Of a stretch of 64,000 nt of DNA, positions 36,016 to 46,200 are shown in pieces. Every line of letters starts with the position of its first letter. The first letter of the stretch is position 1. Below the pieces are notes generated by a model. That model saw only the letters and a list, made by a program, of their open reading frames with translations, was not told the DNA's origin and searched no databases. The translations under genes and the position numbers were made by a program. Origin of the DNA: Flavobacterium yafengii (GTDB lineage: Bacteria > Bacteroidota > Bacteroidia > Flavobacteriales > Flavobacteriaceae); assembly GCF_030010375.1 (NCBI RefSeq), contig NZ_JASCRY010000001.1, forward strand, positions 310,001 through 374,000. Direction: 5' to 3'.

Positions 36016-39000
36016 TTAATACACTACCTTTCTCACAACCGAATGACCATTTTGCAAAACTATATTAATCAATAATGCTTGATGATTAGAAACTAAATTA
36101 AGCAACGAGAAATCAATTTCATTTATATTATTTCTTTCATATATTTTCCTTCCAGCCAAATCATATATTGAAATTTCATCGATGAATTCTTTAGTAGAAT
36201 TCACCTGTAATTGTTGATTTTCATTGAATACTAAAACTGATTTTTTATCTCTTTCAAATTCATTCAAAGCCAAAGTTTTATCGGTAAAGCGCAACACAAA
36301 ACGATCATTAAAAATCCCAACAGCAGTATTAAAAGTGAAATTTTCATTCTTTAAATTAACAATCCTGTTATTAGATTTATCTTCAACAAAAACATTTTGA
36401 CGTGCTAATAATTCATCTGCCTGATCAATCTTAATTGTAAAAGCACCTGCTATCGTAGTAGTAAACCCTAATTTAACTTCGTCTGTTTCTTGAAATGGTA
36501 ATGCCCTGCCTTGAATCACCAAATTCTTATCTTGAATAATACTGTAAAAGTCTAAATACTCATTTCCATTAAAACTTTCGCCATCAAAAGAACTATCAAA
36601 ATCATCAGTCGCCCCAGTTGCATAACCCAGTAATATTTGTTTGAAAGCGCCTTCACTATTATATAAATCTAACCAAATGCGATGTCTTTCAATCTCATTT
36701 GTTTTTGTTTTTTTGGTCGTATTTAATTTAAAAAAACTTGAATTCTGCCCAATCATTCGCATATTATTATTGAATTTTGCCATTCCGCCACCATTGATAC
36801 CTGTTACAAAAAAAGCCTGAGCAGAAGCAATTTTACCGTCTGGCTTTGTATTATTAACCCCTGAACTTAAGGACGCACTCGTACCAACGCCTCCCAATGA
36901 ATTATAAACCGCATAATCATCCGAAGTATATAAATTATTATTAATAGCGGTATTATGTGTCCAGAAGTAAATGGTTCCGTCTAAAATTCCATTATTTGCA
37001 TTGATAAACAAATTAGCATCAATCGCTGAAGGATATGGGTTTCCGATAAGATTCGACGTATCTGTAGCGCCAATTGGAATTGATACCAATCCATTGTTTG
37101 GAACACCTATAAAAACTGCTTCATGATACCCGGTAACAGCATCTGAAAAAGATTCCGGACCACGGATAATATAGCCCTTACCAACTGTCATTGCTGTTGT
37201 TGAAATCTCATTGAACCATGAATCTAATGAAGCGTCAAAAGAATAAAACTTGTCCGAAGGTGTATTAGGAGATACATCAATCAATTTTTGATTTAAAACG
37301 GGAGATGACCAATACGTATAATCTGTTTTAAGGATTGGTGTCGTTTTTCTTTTTAGCTGAATAACACCCGTATTCGTAACTTGCTCCTCTGACTGATAAA
37401 GTGCCGCATTGTTTTCTAAAACTAATGTACCAGACCCCGAATAATCAAAAACTAATCCCAAAGTATTTCCATCTGGAACAGTAACTGTATTTCCAGTGCT
37501 GATTGAGCAAGAACAGGAATTTATGGATGCCAATGAGGCATAATTACCATTAAAAATTAAAGTTTTTTCAACAGAAGGCAACCCATTACTCCATGCAATC
37601 CCGTTCCAAACAGAACTATTTGTACACAATTTAAGTCGAGCCACACGATGTTTTGTTATCCCAGAAACAGAGTTAAAACTTCCTCCAATAATTATCTTAT
37701 TATTTGACGTAAAACAAGTGCTAAACAACGTACCGTTTAAATTTACTGAAAAAGTAGTGTCATAAACTCCCGAAGAAAGCAATCTCAACATCCTTTTTAC
37801 AACAATTCCATTATAAGAGCCCGAGAAAGTTCCGCCAAGTAAAATCCGGTCATCCGGTTGAACCAAAATAGTTCTAATCTCTCCATTACTAAAACCTGCT
37901 CCTGATGTAAAAGTATTATCGATACTCCCGTTACTATTCAGTCTCAGAATTCTTTTTGCAGAAGCACCTCCATAGCTTAAAAATGTTCCGCCAACAATTA
38001 ATTTATTATCAGACTGTAAAGTCATTGCATATACATTCTTGTCAAAGCCAATACCAACAGAAAAACCAGAATCAATACTTCCATCAATATTCAAACGAAT
38101 CATTCGATTATAAGAAACTCCATTAAAAGTAGCAAAACGTCCCCCTAAAAGTATTTTTCCATCTGGCTGTAACAAGACCGCTTCTACTATAGCGTCAGCT
38201 CCTAAACCTGTATTGAAAGTGAGATCAAGAATTCCATTAGGCAATAACCGGGCAATTCTATTCACCAAAATCCCATTATAACTTGTAAAATTTCCAGCAA
38301 TAATTATTTTTCCATCTGGTTGTAATGCCAGTGCATAAATTTGGCTATTTGAACCTAATCCAGTGATAAACGTTGGGTCTAAAAGCCCGTCAGGAAGAAT
38401 TCTGGTTATTCTGTTTGCAATTACACCATTGTACGTTATAAAAGCTCCTGCTAAAACCATTTTATTGTCTGTTTGTATAATTGCACTTCTAATAGTATTA
38501 TTTGCGCCAGCACCAGACATATTAAATGAAGAATCAATAGAACCATCCTCAGACAAACGTGAAATTCTGTTACAAATAGTTCCGTTGAACTTAGTAAAAC
38601 TGCCAAATGCCATTGTTTTGTTATCTGATAAGGAAAGCACTTTCAAAACTGAATTATCAAAACCTACACCAGCGGTAAGATACCCAATGTCTAAAGTTCC
38701 AACAGGATCAACTTTGGCCAATCGCCCTTGATTTTGTGAATCAAAAATGGAGAAAGAACCTCCAACATACCAAGAACCGTCAGAAGCATTAGCTATATCC
38801 AGAACTGATGCCGAGAATGGACCTGCTCCAATATCAAATATTGGATCTAAAATTCCATTAGAACTTAAAAATGTCAATCGATTTACATCTATTCCGTTAT
38901 AAGTACCCGTAAAAGAACCTCCAACCATAATGGCTCCAGCCGAATTTAGCTTAATAACCTCAACGACACCACCATTAAATCCTATGCCTGAAACGAAGCT

Positions 39001-39873
39001 GACATCAATAGAACCATCTATATTCAGACGAACTATTTTATTTGCTGTAATTCCGTTATAAGTTACAAAATCCCCGCCAGCAATAATTTTCCCGTCAGGT
39101 TGTAACACAAGAGCTGACACGCCAGCATTAAAACCCGAGCCTATCACAAAAGAAGTATCAGGACTACCATCCGTATTTAATCTAATTATTTTATTTTTAC
39201 TAATTCCGTTGAAAGAATCAAATGAACCTGCTAAAACTATCTTTCCATCAGACTGAATTTGAACTTCTTCTACTACTCCATTAGCCGCAGATCCAGTGAT
39301 AAAGCCAGCATCTAAATTCCCATTAGGTAAAATTCGGGCTACTCGATTAGCTGTGATTCCATTGTATTTAGTAAAGCTACCTACAATAACCACGCTCCCA
39401 TTAGTTTGTAAAGCTAGCCCATAAATTATTCCACTACTTGCAGCTACCAGAGTATTGAATGTAGCATCAATGGAGCCATCACTATTCAATCTAATTAATC
39501 GGTTTGCACTTATTCCATTAAAGGTTGTGAAAGAACCCCCTAAAATTATCTTTCCGTCAGGCTGTATTAAAGAACAATACACTTTACCATTAAAACTTGT
39601 ACCTAAATTAAAGGAAGTATCTTTAGAGCCATCTTGAAATAACCTACATAAATACGGAGTTATTGCACCGTTAAAATTCAAATAATCACCTCCTACTATC
39701 AGTTTACTATCTGCTTGCAAAGAGACCGTTCTAACAGTATTATCAAAACCATCCCCTTGCAAGCCATCATCATAAACATTAAATGTTGCATCTGACTTTC
39801 CTTGTTGAGAATAAGCCTTATTTAGAAAAAAAAGACCAAATATTATAACAAAGTAAACTAATATTGCTTTCAA
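36016..39873 (-). CDS. Surface protein with 14 delta-60 repeats and T9SS type C signal
   Basis: A 1285-residue exported protein. After a signal peptide (MKAILVYFVIIFGLFFLNKAYSQ) there are 14 copies, about 50 residues apart, of the delta-60 repeat (for example PDGKIIAGGDFVTYNG, then RLNxDGSIDxSF), ending near residue 745. A shared C-terminal module follows: WNGIAWSNGLP, DYTYWSSP, GKGYIIRGPE, LIGNPYPSAID, YFWTHNT and the ASAQAFFV segments. It ends in a type C sorting signal (ISIYDLAGRKIYERNN ... HSVVRKVVY). It should be displayed or secreted through T9SS. Substrate or partner unknown. Confidence 0.9.
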   Translation of the reverse strand: MKAILVYFVIIFGLFFLNKAYSQQGKSDATFNVYDDGLQGDGFDNTVRTVSLQADSKLIVGGDYLNFNGAITPYLCRLFQDGSKDTSFNLGTSFNGKVYCSLIQPDGKIILGGSFTTFNGISANRLIRLNSDGSIDATFNTLVAASSGIIYGLALQTNGSVVIVGSFTKYNGITANRVARILPNGNLDAGFITGSAANGVVEEVQIQSDGKIVLAGSFDSFNGISKNKIIRLNTDGSPDTSFVIGSGFNAGVSALVLQPDGKIIAGGDFVTYNGITANKIVRLNIDGSIDVSFVSGIGFNGGVVEVIKLNSAGAIMVGGSFTGTYNGIDVNRLTFLSSNGILDPIFDIGAGPFSASVLDIANASDGSWYVGGSFSIFDSQNQGRLAKVDPVGTLDIGYLTAGVGFDNSVLKVLSLSDNKTMAFGSFTKFNGTICNRISRLSEDGSIDSSFNMSGAGANNTIRSAIIQTDNKMVLAGAFITYNGVIANRITRILPDGLLDPTFITGLGSNSQIYALALQPDGKIIIAGNFTSYNGILVNRIARLLPNGILDLTFNTGLGADAIVEAVLLQPDGKILLGGRFATFNGVSYNRMIRLNIDGSIDSGFSVGIGFDKNVYAMTLQSDNKLIVGGTFLSYGGASAKRILRLNSNGSIDNTFTSGAGFSNGEIRTILVQPDDRILLGGTFSGSYNGIVVKRMLRLLSSGVYDTTFSVNLNGTLFSTCFTSNNKIIIGGSFNSVSGITKHRVARLKLCTNSSVWNGIAWSNGLPSVEKTLIFNGNYASLASINSCSCSISTGNTVTVPDGNTLGLVFDYSGSGTLVLENNAALYQSEEQVTNTGVIQLKRKTTPILKTDYTYWSSPVLNQKLIDVSPNTPSDKFYSFDASLDSWFNEISTTAMTVGKGYIIRGPESFSDAVTGYHEAVFIGVPNNGLVSIPIGATDTSNLIGNPYPSAIDANLFINANNGILDGTIYFWTHNTAINNNLYTSDDYAVYNSLGGVGTSASLSSGVNNTKPDGKIASAQAFFVTGINGGGMAKFNNNMRMIGQNSSFFKLNTTKKTKTNEIERHRIWLDLYNSEGAFKQILLGYATGATDDFDSSFDGESFNGNEYLDFYSIIQDKNLVIQGRALPFQETDEVKLGFTTTIAGAFTIKIDQADELLARQNVFVEDKSNNRIVNLKNENFTFNTAVGIFNDRFVLRFTDKTLALNEFERDKKSVLVFNENQQLQVNSTKEFIDEISIYDLAGRKIYERNNINEIDFSLLNLVSNHQALLINIVLQNGHSVVRKVVY

Positions 39874-40035
39874 ATTCAGATTGGATTTAGGCCGCTATTA
39901 TGAATGTAGTACCACTCATAATTTCAACTTTGGTTAATAACATCTATAAATGTAAACACAATAACTCCCTTTCACAATACCCACATTTAGTGATATTTAG
40001 CCTAAATCAAGAAATATTTTTGCTTTTATTGCTGC

Positions 40036-40077
40036 AAAAAAAATCCCATCCTGAACAAACAGAATGGGATTTTTTAA
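40036..40077 (-). terminator. Terminator after the 967-residue surface protein
   Basis: On the minus strand ATCCCATTCTG pairs with CAGGATGGGAT (one G-U) around TTTGTT, with A and T runs outside. It separates the two neighbouring minus-strand surface-protein genes into different transcripts. Confidence 0.85.
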
Positions 40078-40105
40078 ATACAGTTGTGAATTTATTCTAT
40101 TGTTT

Positions 40106-43009
40106 CTAATAAATAACTTTTTTAGAGATTACTTTTCCATTGGTTAACATCACTTTGACTAATACTAATTGTTTATTTAAAGTAATATTTGATGTACTGA
40201 ATTCATTACTGTTTACAGCTTCTTTATCAAAAAGTTTTCGTCCAAGCAAATCAAAAACTGTAATTCGTTTTATACTTTCAAGTTCAGATTTTATTTTTAA
40301 TACATTTTTATCATTAGAAATTAAAACCGAATTATCAAATTCACCAACCTTGTCCGTTCCTAACGTTTTTTGTGTAAAACGCAACACAAAACGATCATTG
40401 AAAGCCCCTGCTCCAGTTGAAAAACTATAAGCTCCTTCTTTAAGATTTTTAACGTTATTAGTCATTTTATCTTCGATAAAAACATCTTCAGAGGTTAGTA
40501 TTCCATCCACTTGATCAATACTTATCGAAAATGTTCCTTCAATAGTAGAACTATAACCCAATGTTACCTCATCATTTTTATCAAATGGCAAGGCTCTACC
40601 TTGTATTGTCAAGTTTTTATCCTCATTGATACTATAAAAATCTATAAACTCATTTCCGTCAAAACTTTCACCATCAAAGGCATTATCATAATCATTAGTA
40701 GCATCAGTAAGATATCCAACTAGCATTTGCTTGAAAGCACCTTCTGAATTAGTTAAATTAAGCCAAACGCGGTGTTTCTCAATTACGCTTGCTGTTTTTG
40801 AGCTTTTAGTTGTCCTGAAAAATTGGGAATTATTACCCAAAATAGTTCCTTCAACACGCATACTATTATTAAACATAATTGAACTATTTGCTGGAATAGT
40901 AGGCTTAGTACTAGCAAAAAACGCTTGGCCAGAAGCAATTTTACCAGTTGGCACAACAGGACCAAAACCTATAGTAGTTGCTGATGTACCTACTCCACCA
41001 GTAAGATTATAAGTTGCATAATCATCTGAAGTGTATGCGTAAGCACCGGACCCTGCAGATCCATTAGTTATGCTTGATGCTAATTGAATACTCGTATTAT
41101 GTGTCCAGAAATAAAGGGTTCCATCTAAAACCAAACTATTGTCTATCAAAAATTTATTTGCATCTAGGGCGGAAGGATAAGGATTACCTATTAAATACGA
41201 ACTATCATTAATTACGCTGGAAATAGAAACCGTTCCATTATTTGGTGCACCAATAAAAACTGCTTCATACAAACCTGGCGGTGGTGGTGTAATAGAATTA
41301 TTTTCAGGAGCTCTTATAATATAACCTTTCCCTTTTGACATTGTAGTTGATGAACTTTCTTGTTTCCAATCTTCTGATGCTGAATCGAAAGAAAAAAACT
41401 TGTCTGAGAGTGTAGTTGGAGAAACATTATACAATGTTTGTGGTGAAACTGGTGAAGACCAATACGTATAATCAAATTTTTTAATAGGTGTAGTCAGACG
41501 TCTATAGATTATATTTCCTGAATTTGAACTAGCATCATTAGTCTGGACCAAGCTGGCGTTATTTTCAAATATTAATGATGCACTTTCAAGGACATTCAGT
41601 TCATTAACTACTGTTAAAGTACGATCAGATTTTATAGTTACTATTGCGGTACCTAAAACTTGACAAGAACACCCCGACAGATCTATAGCTGGATCTATAA
41701 CTGGAGGATATGATCCTGTAAAAATAATATTTGAGCCTCCCACAGGAATACCGTTTGACCATGAAGTCCCATTCCAAGTTGTTGTAACCGGATTGCTAAT
41801 GGTAACGCTAGATGATGATGTAGAGATGCAAGTTCCCAATGCAGCCGTCAGTGTATAACTTCCCGCTGGTGCAGTTACTGTGTTTCCTGAAATTGTAACT
41901 CCAGTCGACGGACTTACAGCATAAGTATAAGATGCATTGTAATTAGTTATTATAAAACTTCCAGTTAAACTTGTACAAGTTGGTTGTATTGGAGTGTTTA
42001 GAGTAGGTGTTGTAGGAATAGAACTAACAGTGATGTTAACTCCATTTGATGTAGCTGGGCTACTTGTTAGACAAGGAGTAGCATTCGAAGTCATTATTAC
42101 TTTTATAGCGTCATTATTTGCTAATGCGTTAGATGTATAAGTAGCTGATGTCGCTCCATTTACTGCTATCAACCCATTATACCATTGGTATGTTGGCATA
42201 AGTCCTCCATTAGTTGGTGTTGCCGTAAATGTTACACTTGTTCCTGCACAAATTGGATTTGCTGATGCAGAAATACTAACGGAAGCAGTTAAATTCGGAA
42301 TAACCGTAGCCGTAATTAACTTTCTAATAGTAGTATATGAGGCATATTTTGCCTGTACATAAAAATTTTGAGTTGATGATATTACACCTGTACTATAAGA
42401 ATTTCCAGTATAAATAACAGATCCTCCACTTGCAGTGGTAAACCATTCGTAAGTAGCTCCACTCGCTGGGTCTGATGTAGCTGTGAAAGTAAAATTCCCT
42501 GAACCACAAACTGATGCTTTATCAGATGAAACACTAATTGGACTATACCCCCCTTGAATTACTAATTGAGTAAAAGTAAAGTCTACATTTGCACCTCCAC
42601 TACATGTTGAAACTAAATCAGTTCCCACATAAATTCTATCAGATGCAGTACATTGATTACCGCCACTAATATCTCCACCAGATTCAACAGTAATGGATGA
42701 TCCAGCTGCGAGTGTCAGTCTATCATTAGCTCCATTTCCAAACTCTATTTTAGCTTTATTTCTAATCACAAAATTAATTGCACCTAAACAAGTAAGATCA
42801 AAGCCTGAATTAATAGTTAAATTCATAGCTGTAACTCCATCTCCTATGTATAAAACACCTCCACAAGCATTTAACGGAGAAGTTCCACATGTTAAAGAAC
42901 TAGTACTGGTTGTTGATGTTATGGCACATTGTGCAAACATGTTTCCTGAAAAAGCAAATAACAAAAAAATAAAAACATTAAATTTAGTAAAGAGTAATTT
43001 TTTGATCAT
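40106..43009 (-). CDS. Ig-like surface protein with T9SS type C signal
   Basis: A 967-residue exported protein with a signal peptide ending GNMFAQ. The N-terminal part (30-155) is Cys-containing and beta-rich. Two Ig-like/PKD-like domains follow: about 157-240, with GSGNFTFTATSDPASGATYEWF, and 240-330, with PICAGTSVTFTATP and YQWYNG. A SprB-like short repeat comes next (340-408). From residue 411 (WNGTSWSNGIP) comes the same roughly 555-residue module as in its neighbours, ending ITVFDLLGRKLFDKEAV ... KVISKKVIY. Probably a cell-surface adhesin-like protein; no enzyme motif is seen. Confidence 0.88.
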   Translation of the reverse strand: MIKKLLFTKFNVFIFLLFAFSGNMFAQCAITSTTSTSSLTCGTSPLNACGGVLYIGDGVTAMNLTINSGFDLTCLGAINFVIRNKAKIEFGNGANDRLTLAAGSSITVESGGDISGGNQCTASDRIYVGTDLVSTCSGGANVDFTFTQLVIQGGYSPISVSSDKASVCGSGNFTFTATSDPASGATYEWFTTASGGSVIYTGNSYSTGVISSTQNFYVQAKYASYTTIRKLITATVIPNLTASVSISASANPICAGTSVTFTATPTNGGLMPTYQWYNGLIAVNGATSATYTSNALANNDAIKVIMTSNATPCLTSSPATSNGVNITVSSIPTTPTLNTPIQPTCTSLTGSFIITNYNASYTYAVSPSTGVTISGNTVTAPAGSYTLTAALGTCISTSSSSVTISNPVTTTWNGTSWSNGIPVGGSNIIFTGSYPPVIDPAIDLSGCSCQVLGTAIVTIKSDRTLTVVNELNVLESASLIFENNASLVQTNDASSNSGNIIYRRLTTPIKKFDYTYWSSPVSPQTLYNVSPTTLSDKFFSFDSASEDWKQESSSTTMSKGKGYIIRAPENNSITPPPPGLYEAVFIGAPNNGTVSISSVINDSSYLIGNPYPSALDANKFLIDNSLVLDGTLYFWTHNTSIQLASSITNGSAGSGAYAYTSDDYATYNLTGGVGTSATTIGFGPVVPTGKIASGQAFFASTKPTIPANSSIMFNNSMRVEGTILGNNSQFFRTTKSSKTASVIEKHRVWLNLTNSEGAFKQMLVGYLTDATNDYDNAFDGESFDGNEFIDFYSINEDKNLTIQGRALPFDKNDEVTLGYSSTIEGTFSISIDQVDGILTSEDVFIEDKMTNNVKNLKEGAYSFSTGAGAFNDRFVLRFTQKTLGTDKVGEFDNSVLISNDKNVLKIKSELESIKRITVFDLLGRKLFDKEAVNSNEFSTSNITLNKQLVLVKVMLTNGKVISKKVIY

Positions 43010-43219
43010 GCTTTTTTATGTTTTTTTAATAAATTTAATTTTAAAGATGCGGTCTTCTTAAAGGAAAAAACCTACGTTAAATTCAAATTAAAAAAAACAA
43101 ATCCACTTCACACAATAAAGTCGTCGACATGCATTTATATTCGTTAAAAAGCTGTTTTACAAAATCTTAAAACACTATTGCTCATAACAAATTATTAAAA
43201 CTATACCTTTTAAGTTATT

Positions 43220-46200
43220 TTAAAATATAACTTTTTTAGAAACCGTTTGACCATTTTGCAATACAACTTTTATAATTAAAGCTTGTTCACTGGAGGATAA
43301 ATTAGATATTATCTGTTCATTATTTCCAACGCTTATCTTTCTGTATATTTGTTTTCCAAGAAGGTCAAAAATTAAAACTTTATCAATTGTTTCATTTGGA
43401 GAATCAATTTTTATCTGTTTATTTTTGACAGAAATTATAATTTTATCATTTGCTGTTTCAAAATCCCCTGTACCCAAAGTTTTATCTACATAACGCAAAA
43501 CAAAACGATCGTTAAACGTTCCTGCTTGTGTTGTAAAATCATACGGTGAGGCTTTTAAATCATGCACTACATTCAACAACTTATCTTCAATATATACCTT
43601 TTGAGATTGCATTATTCCATCTACTTCATCAATACCAATGCTAAAATCCCCCACAGCGACAGATCTATATCCTAGAGAAACTTCATCATTTACATCAAAT
43701 GGTAAAGCCCTGCCTTGAATCACAAAATTTTTCTCTTGATTTACGCTGTAAAAATCTATAAATTCATTTCCATCAAAAGTTTCACCATCGTAGCCATTAT
43801 CATAGTCATTAGTAGCTCCGGTAATATATCCCACTAACAATTGTTTGAAAGCACCTTGTGTATTAGTTAGATTGAGCCATACTCTGTTTTTCTCAATAGC
43901 ACTTGTCGTTTTTGATTTGGTGCTATTTGTCTTAAAAAATTGGGAGTTATTCCCTGTAATTCCTCCAACACCAACTCTCATACTATTATTAAATACAATT
44001 TCATTTATACCTAAAATCATTGTATTACTTGTAGCAAAAAAACCTTGTCCTGCCCCGATCTTACCTGTTGGTTTAAATCCAGGACTACTCGGAGCCTCAA
44101 CACCTCCTTGAGGATACGGTACACCATCTGTTCCAACACCTCCGGTTAAGTTATAGGAAGCATAATCATCTCCAGAATAAGCATAAACACCTGTTCCGGG
44201 ATTAACAACCCCAATTCCAATTTTTGTACTGTGCGTCCAGAAATAAAGCGTTCCATCTATGACACCTGCGTTATCAGTCAAGAATTTATCTGCATCTAAT
44301 GCCGAGGGATATGGATTTCCGATAAGATATGATTTAAAAGGATATATTCCTGTGATAGGATAGCGCCCATTATTAGGCTTACCCGTAAATGTCGCTTCCA
44401 ACGGAGTCAAAGGGCTTACCGATATTGGCCCAGGACCTCTAATACTATACCCTTTCCCCACAATCATTGGACTTGTCGCCGACTCACTTTTCCAATCTTC
44501 AGAGCCTGCAGTAACTTCGTAAGAATAAAATATACTACCTACAAGACTGGAAGGATTGTACGAAATTCCTCCAGTACCTCCTAAATTTAAAGGCAATACC
44601 GGTGAAGACCAATACGTATAATCGGTATTGCGTACTCCCGTATTTGTGAGTCTTTTGTATATTATATTTCCCGCATTGACAGCGGCATCATTAATTTGAA
44701 CCAAGCTAGCCCTATTCTCAAAAGTCAAAGTTCCTACTCCTACTACTTCCACTTCGTTTGTAATGGTCAGTGTACGATTTGATTTGATGGTAACAGCTGC
44801 GCTTCCGGTAACTATACAAGAACAACCTACTACATCTACATCTTGATTAAAATTTCCTGCAAAAACAATTTTTTGTACGCTTGTTGGAACTAATCCAGTT
44901 GACCAAACCGTTCCATTCCATGTATTAGTAACGATAGAGTTTATCACCACATTATCTGAAGCCAAAGATGTACAAGTCCCATTTGAAACCGTAAAAGTAT
45001 ACGTTCCTGGAGCCAATCCAGAAATTGTTGTTGAACTCCCTGTCCCTGTAGTTGTTGCCGATGATGTTCCGCTTCTTGTTAAAGTCCATGTTCCAGTTGA
45101 TGGTAAACTATTCAAAGTAACGCTTCCCGTAGCGGAAACACAATCAGGATGAACAATTGTTTGTATTTTAGGATTTACCGAGTCGATAGTTACCAATACA
45201 GGAGTTGAAATACTTGTATTGCCACCACACGTAACAATAGATCGATAATATGTTGAAGCAGTTTGCGAAGTAGTAAATCTTGAATTTAGATATGTGATTC
45301 TTAAATTATCAATACTGTGCTTATCATTTATACCACCAGTACGTGCTGAAAATTTAAATTTCCAGTTTGATTTATTAGATGAAAGATATCCTCCTGGCAA
45401 TGCTAGCCCTGATACTATTGTTGCAGTCCCAATTCTAAGTGATAAAAAACCATTCTCATCTGCAGATAACAACACATTTCTATATACTGTATTTCTTAAA
45501 TTAAAAGAATTTAAAACATTGGAAAAAATCTGTACACCTCCATAAGAAATTCTAATCTGGCTACCTGTTGTATTACCTGCATTGTCATAAGAATCGAATT
45601 TTATAATCAAACCGGTTCCTTCTCCTTCTTCACCTCCTCCTTGCCCATTTCCTATATCAGATCCATAACTCAAACTCATACCATCTGCTCCTCCTCCATC
45701 AAACATTCTATAATCAAAAGTTGTTGTAAACGAATTAATATTAGAACCAGGTGTCGCCTGAATAACATATCCTCCATACTGAGAACTTACAGCACTAGTC
45801 AATACTAACTCACCACCAGTTACAGTAGCAGTACCGTAGACATTGCTATTTGCTGGCAATAAAGTGAAATCTGTATTAAAAAAAGGAACAGAAGGAACAT
45901 TGTTCCATGTTGCATTATCAGGTGAGGTCTGCCATTGATATGCTACTGCTGCTGCAGAAGTATTTTGTAAAGACAATGTAAAAGGTGTATTAGCGCAAAC
46001 TGCACTTGCTGTTGTAATTGTATTTCCAGGAAGTACACACGCAGAAAGTACAGTTACAGCATAATCTTCCGCTTGCCCCCATCCGTTTGAAGAACAAGGA
46101 AATACGTAGCTATTAGTGCCGTTATTAAAACTTTTAATCACTCTCATTCTTGTATTTCCTGCCAAGGCACCAGCAGGAACATTTATATTTCCTACTAATG

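Noticed and set aside
36016..39873. Regular DNA repeats that could suggest a CRISPR array
   Set aside because: The period is about 150 bp, the frame is open throughout and the units encode delta-60 protein repeats; repeats are not identical and there are no spacers.
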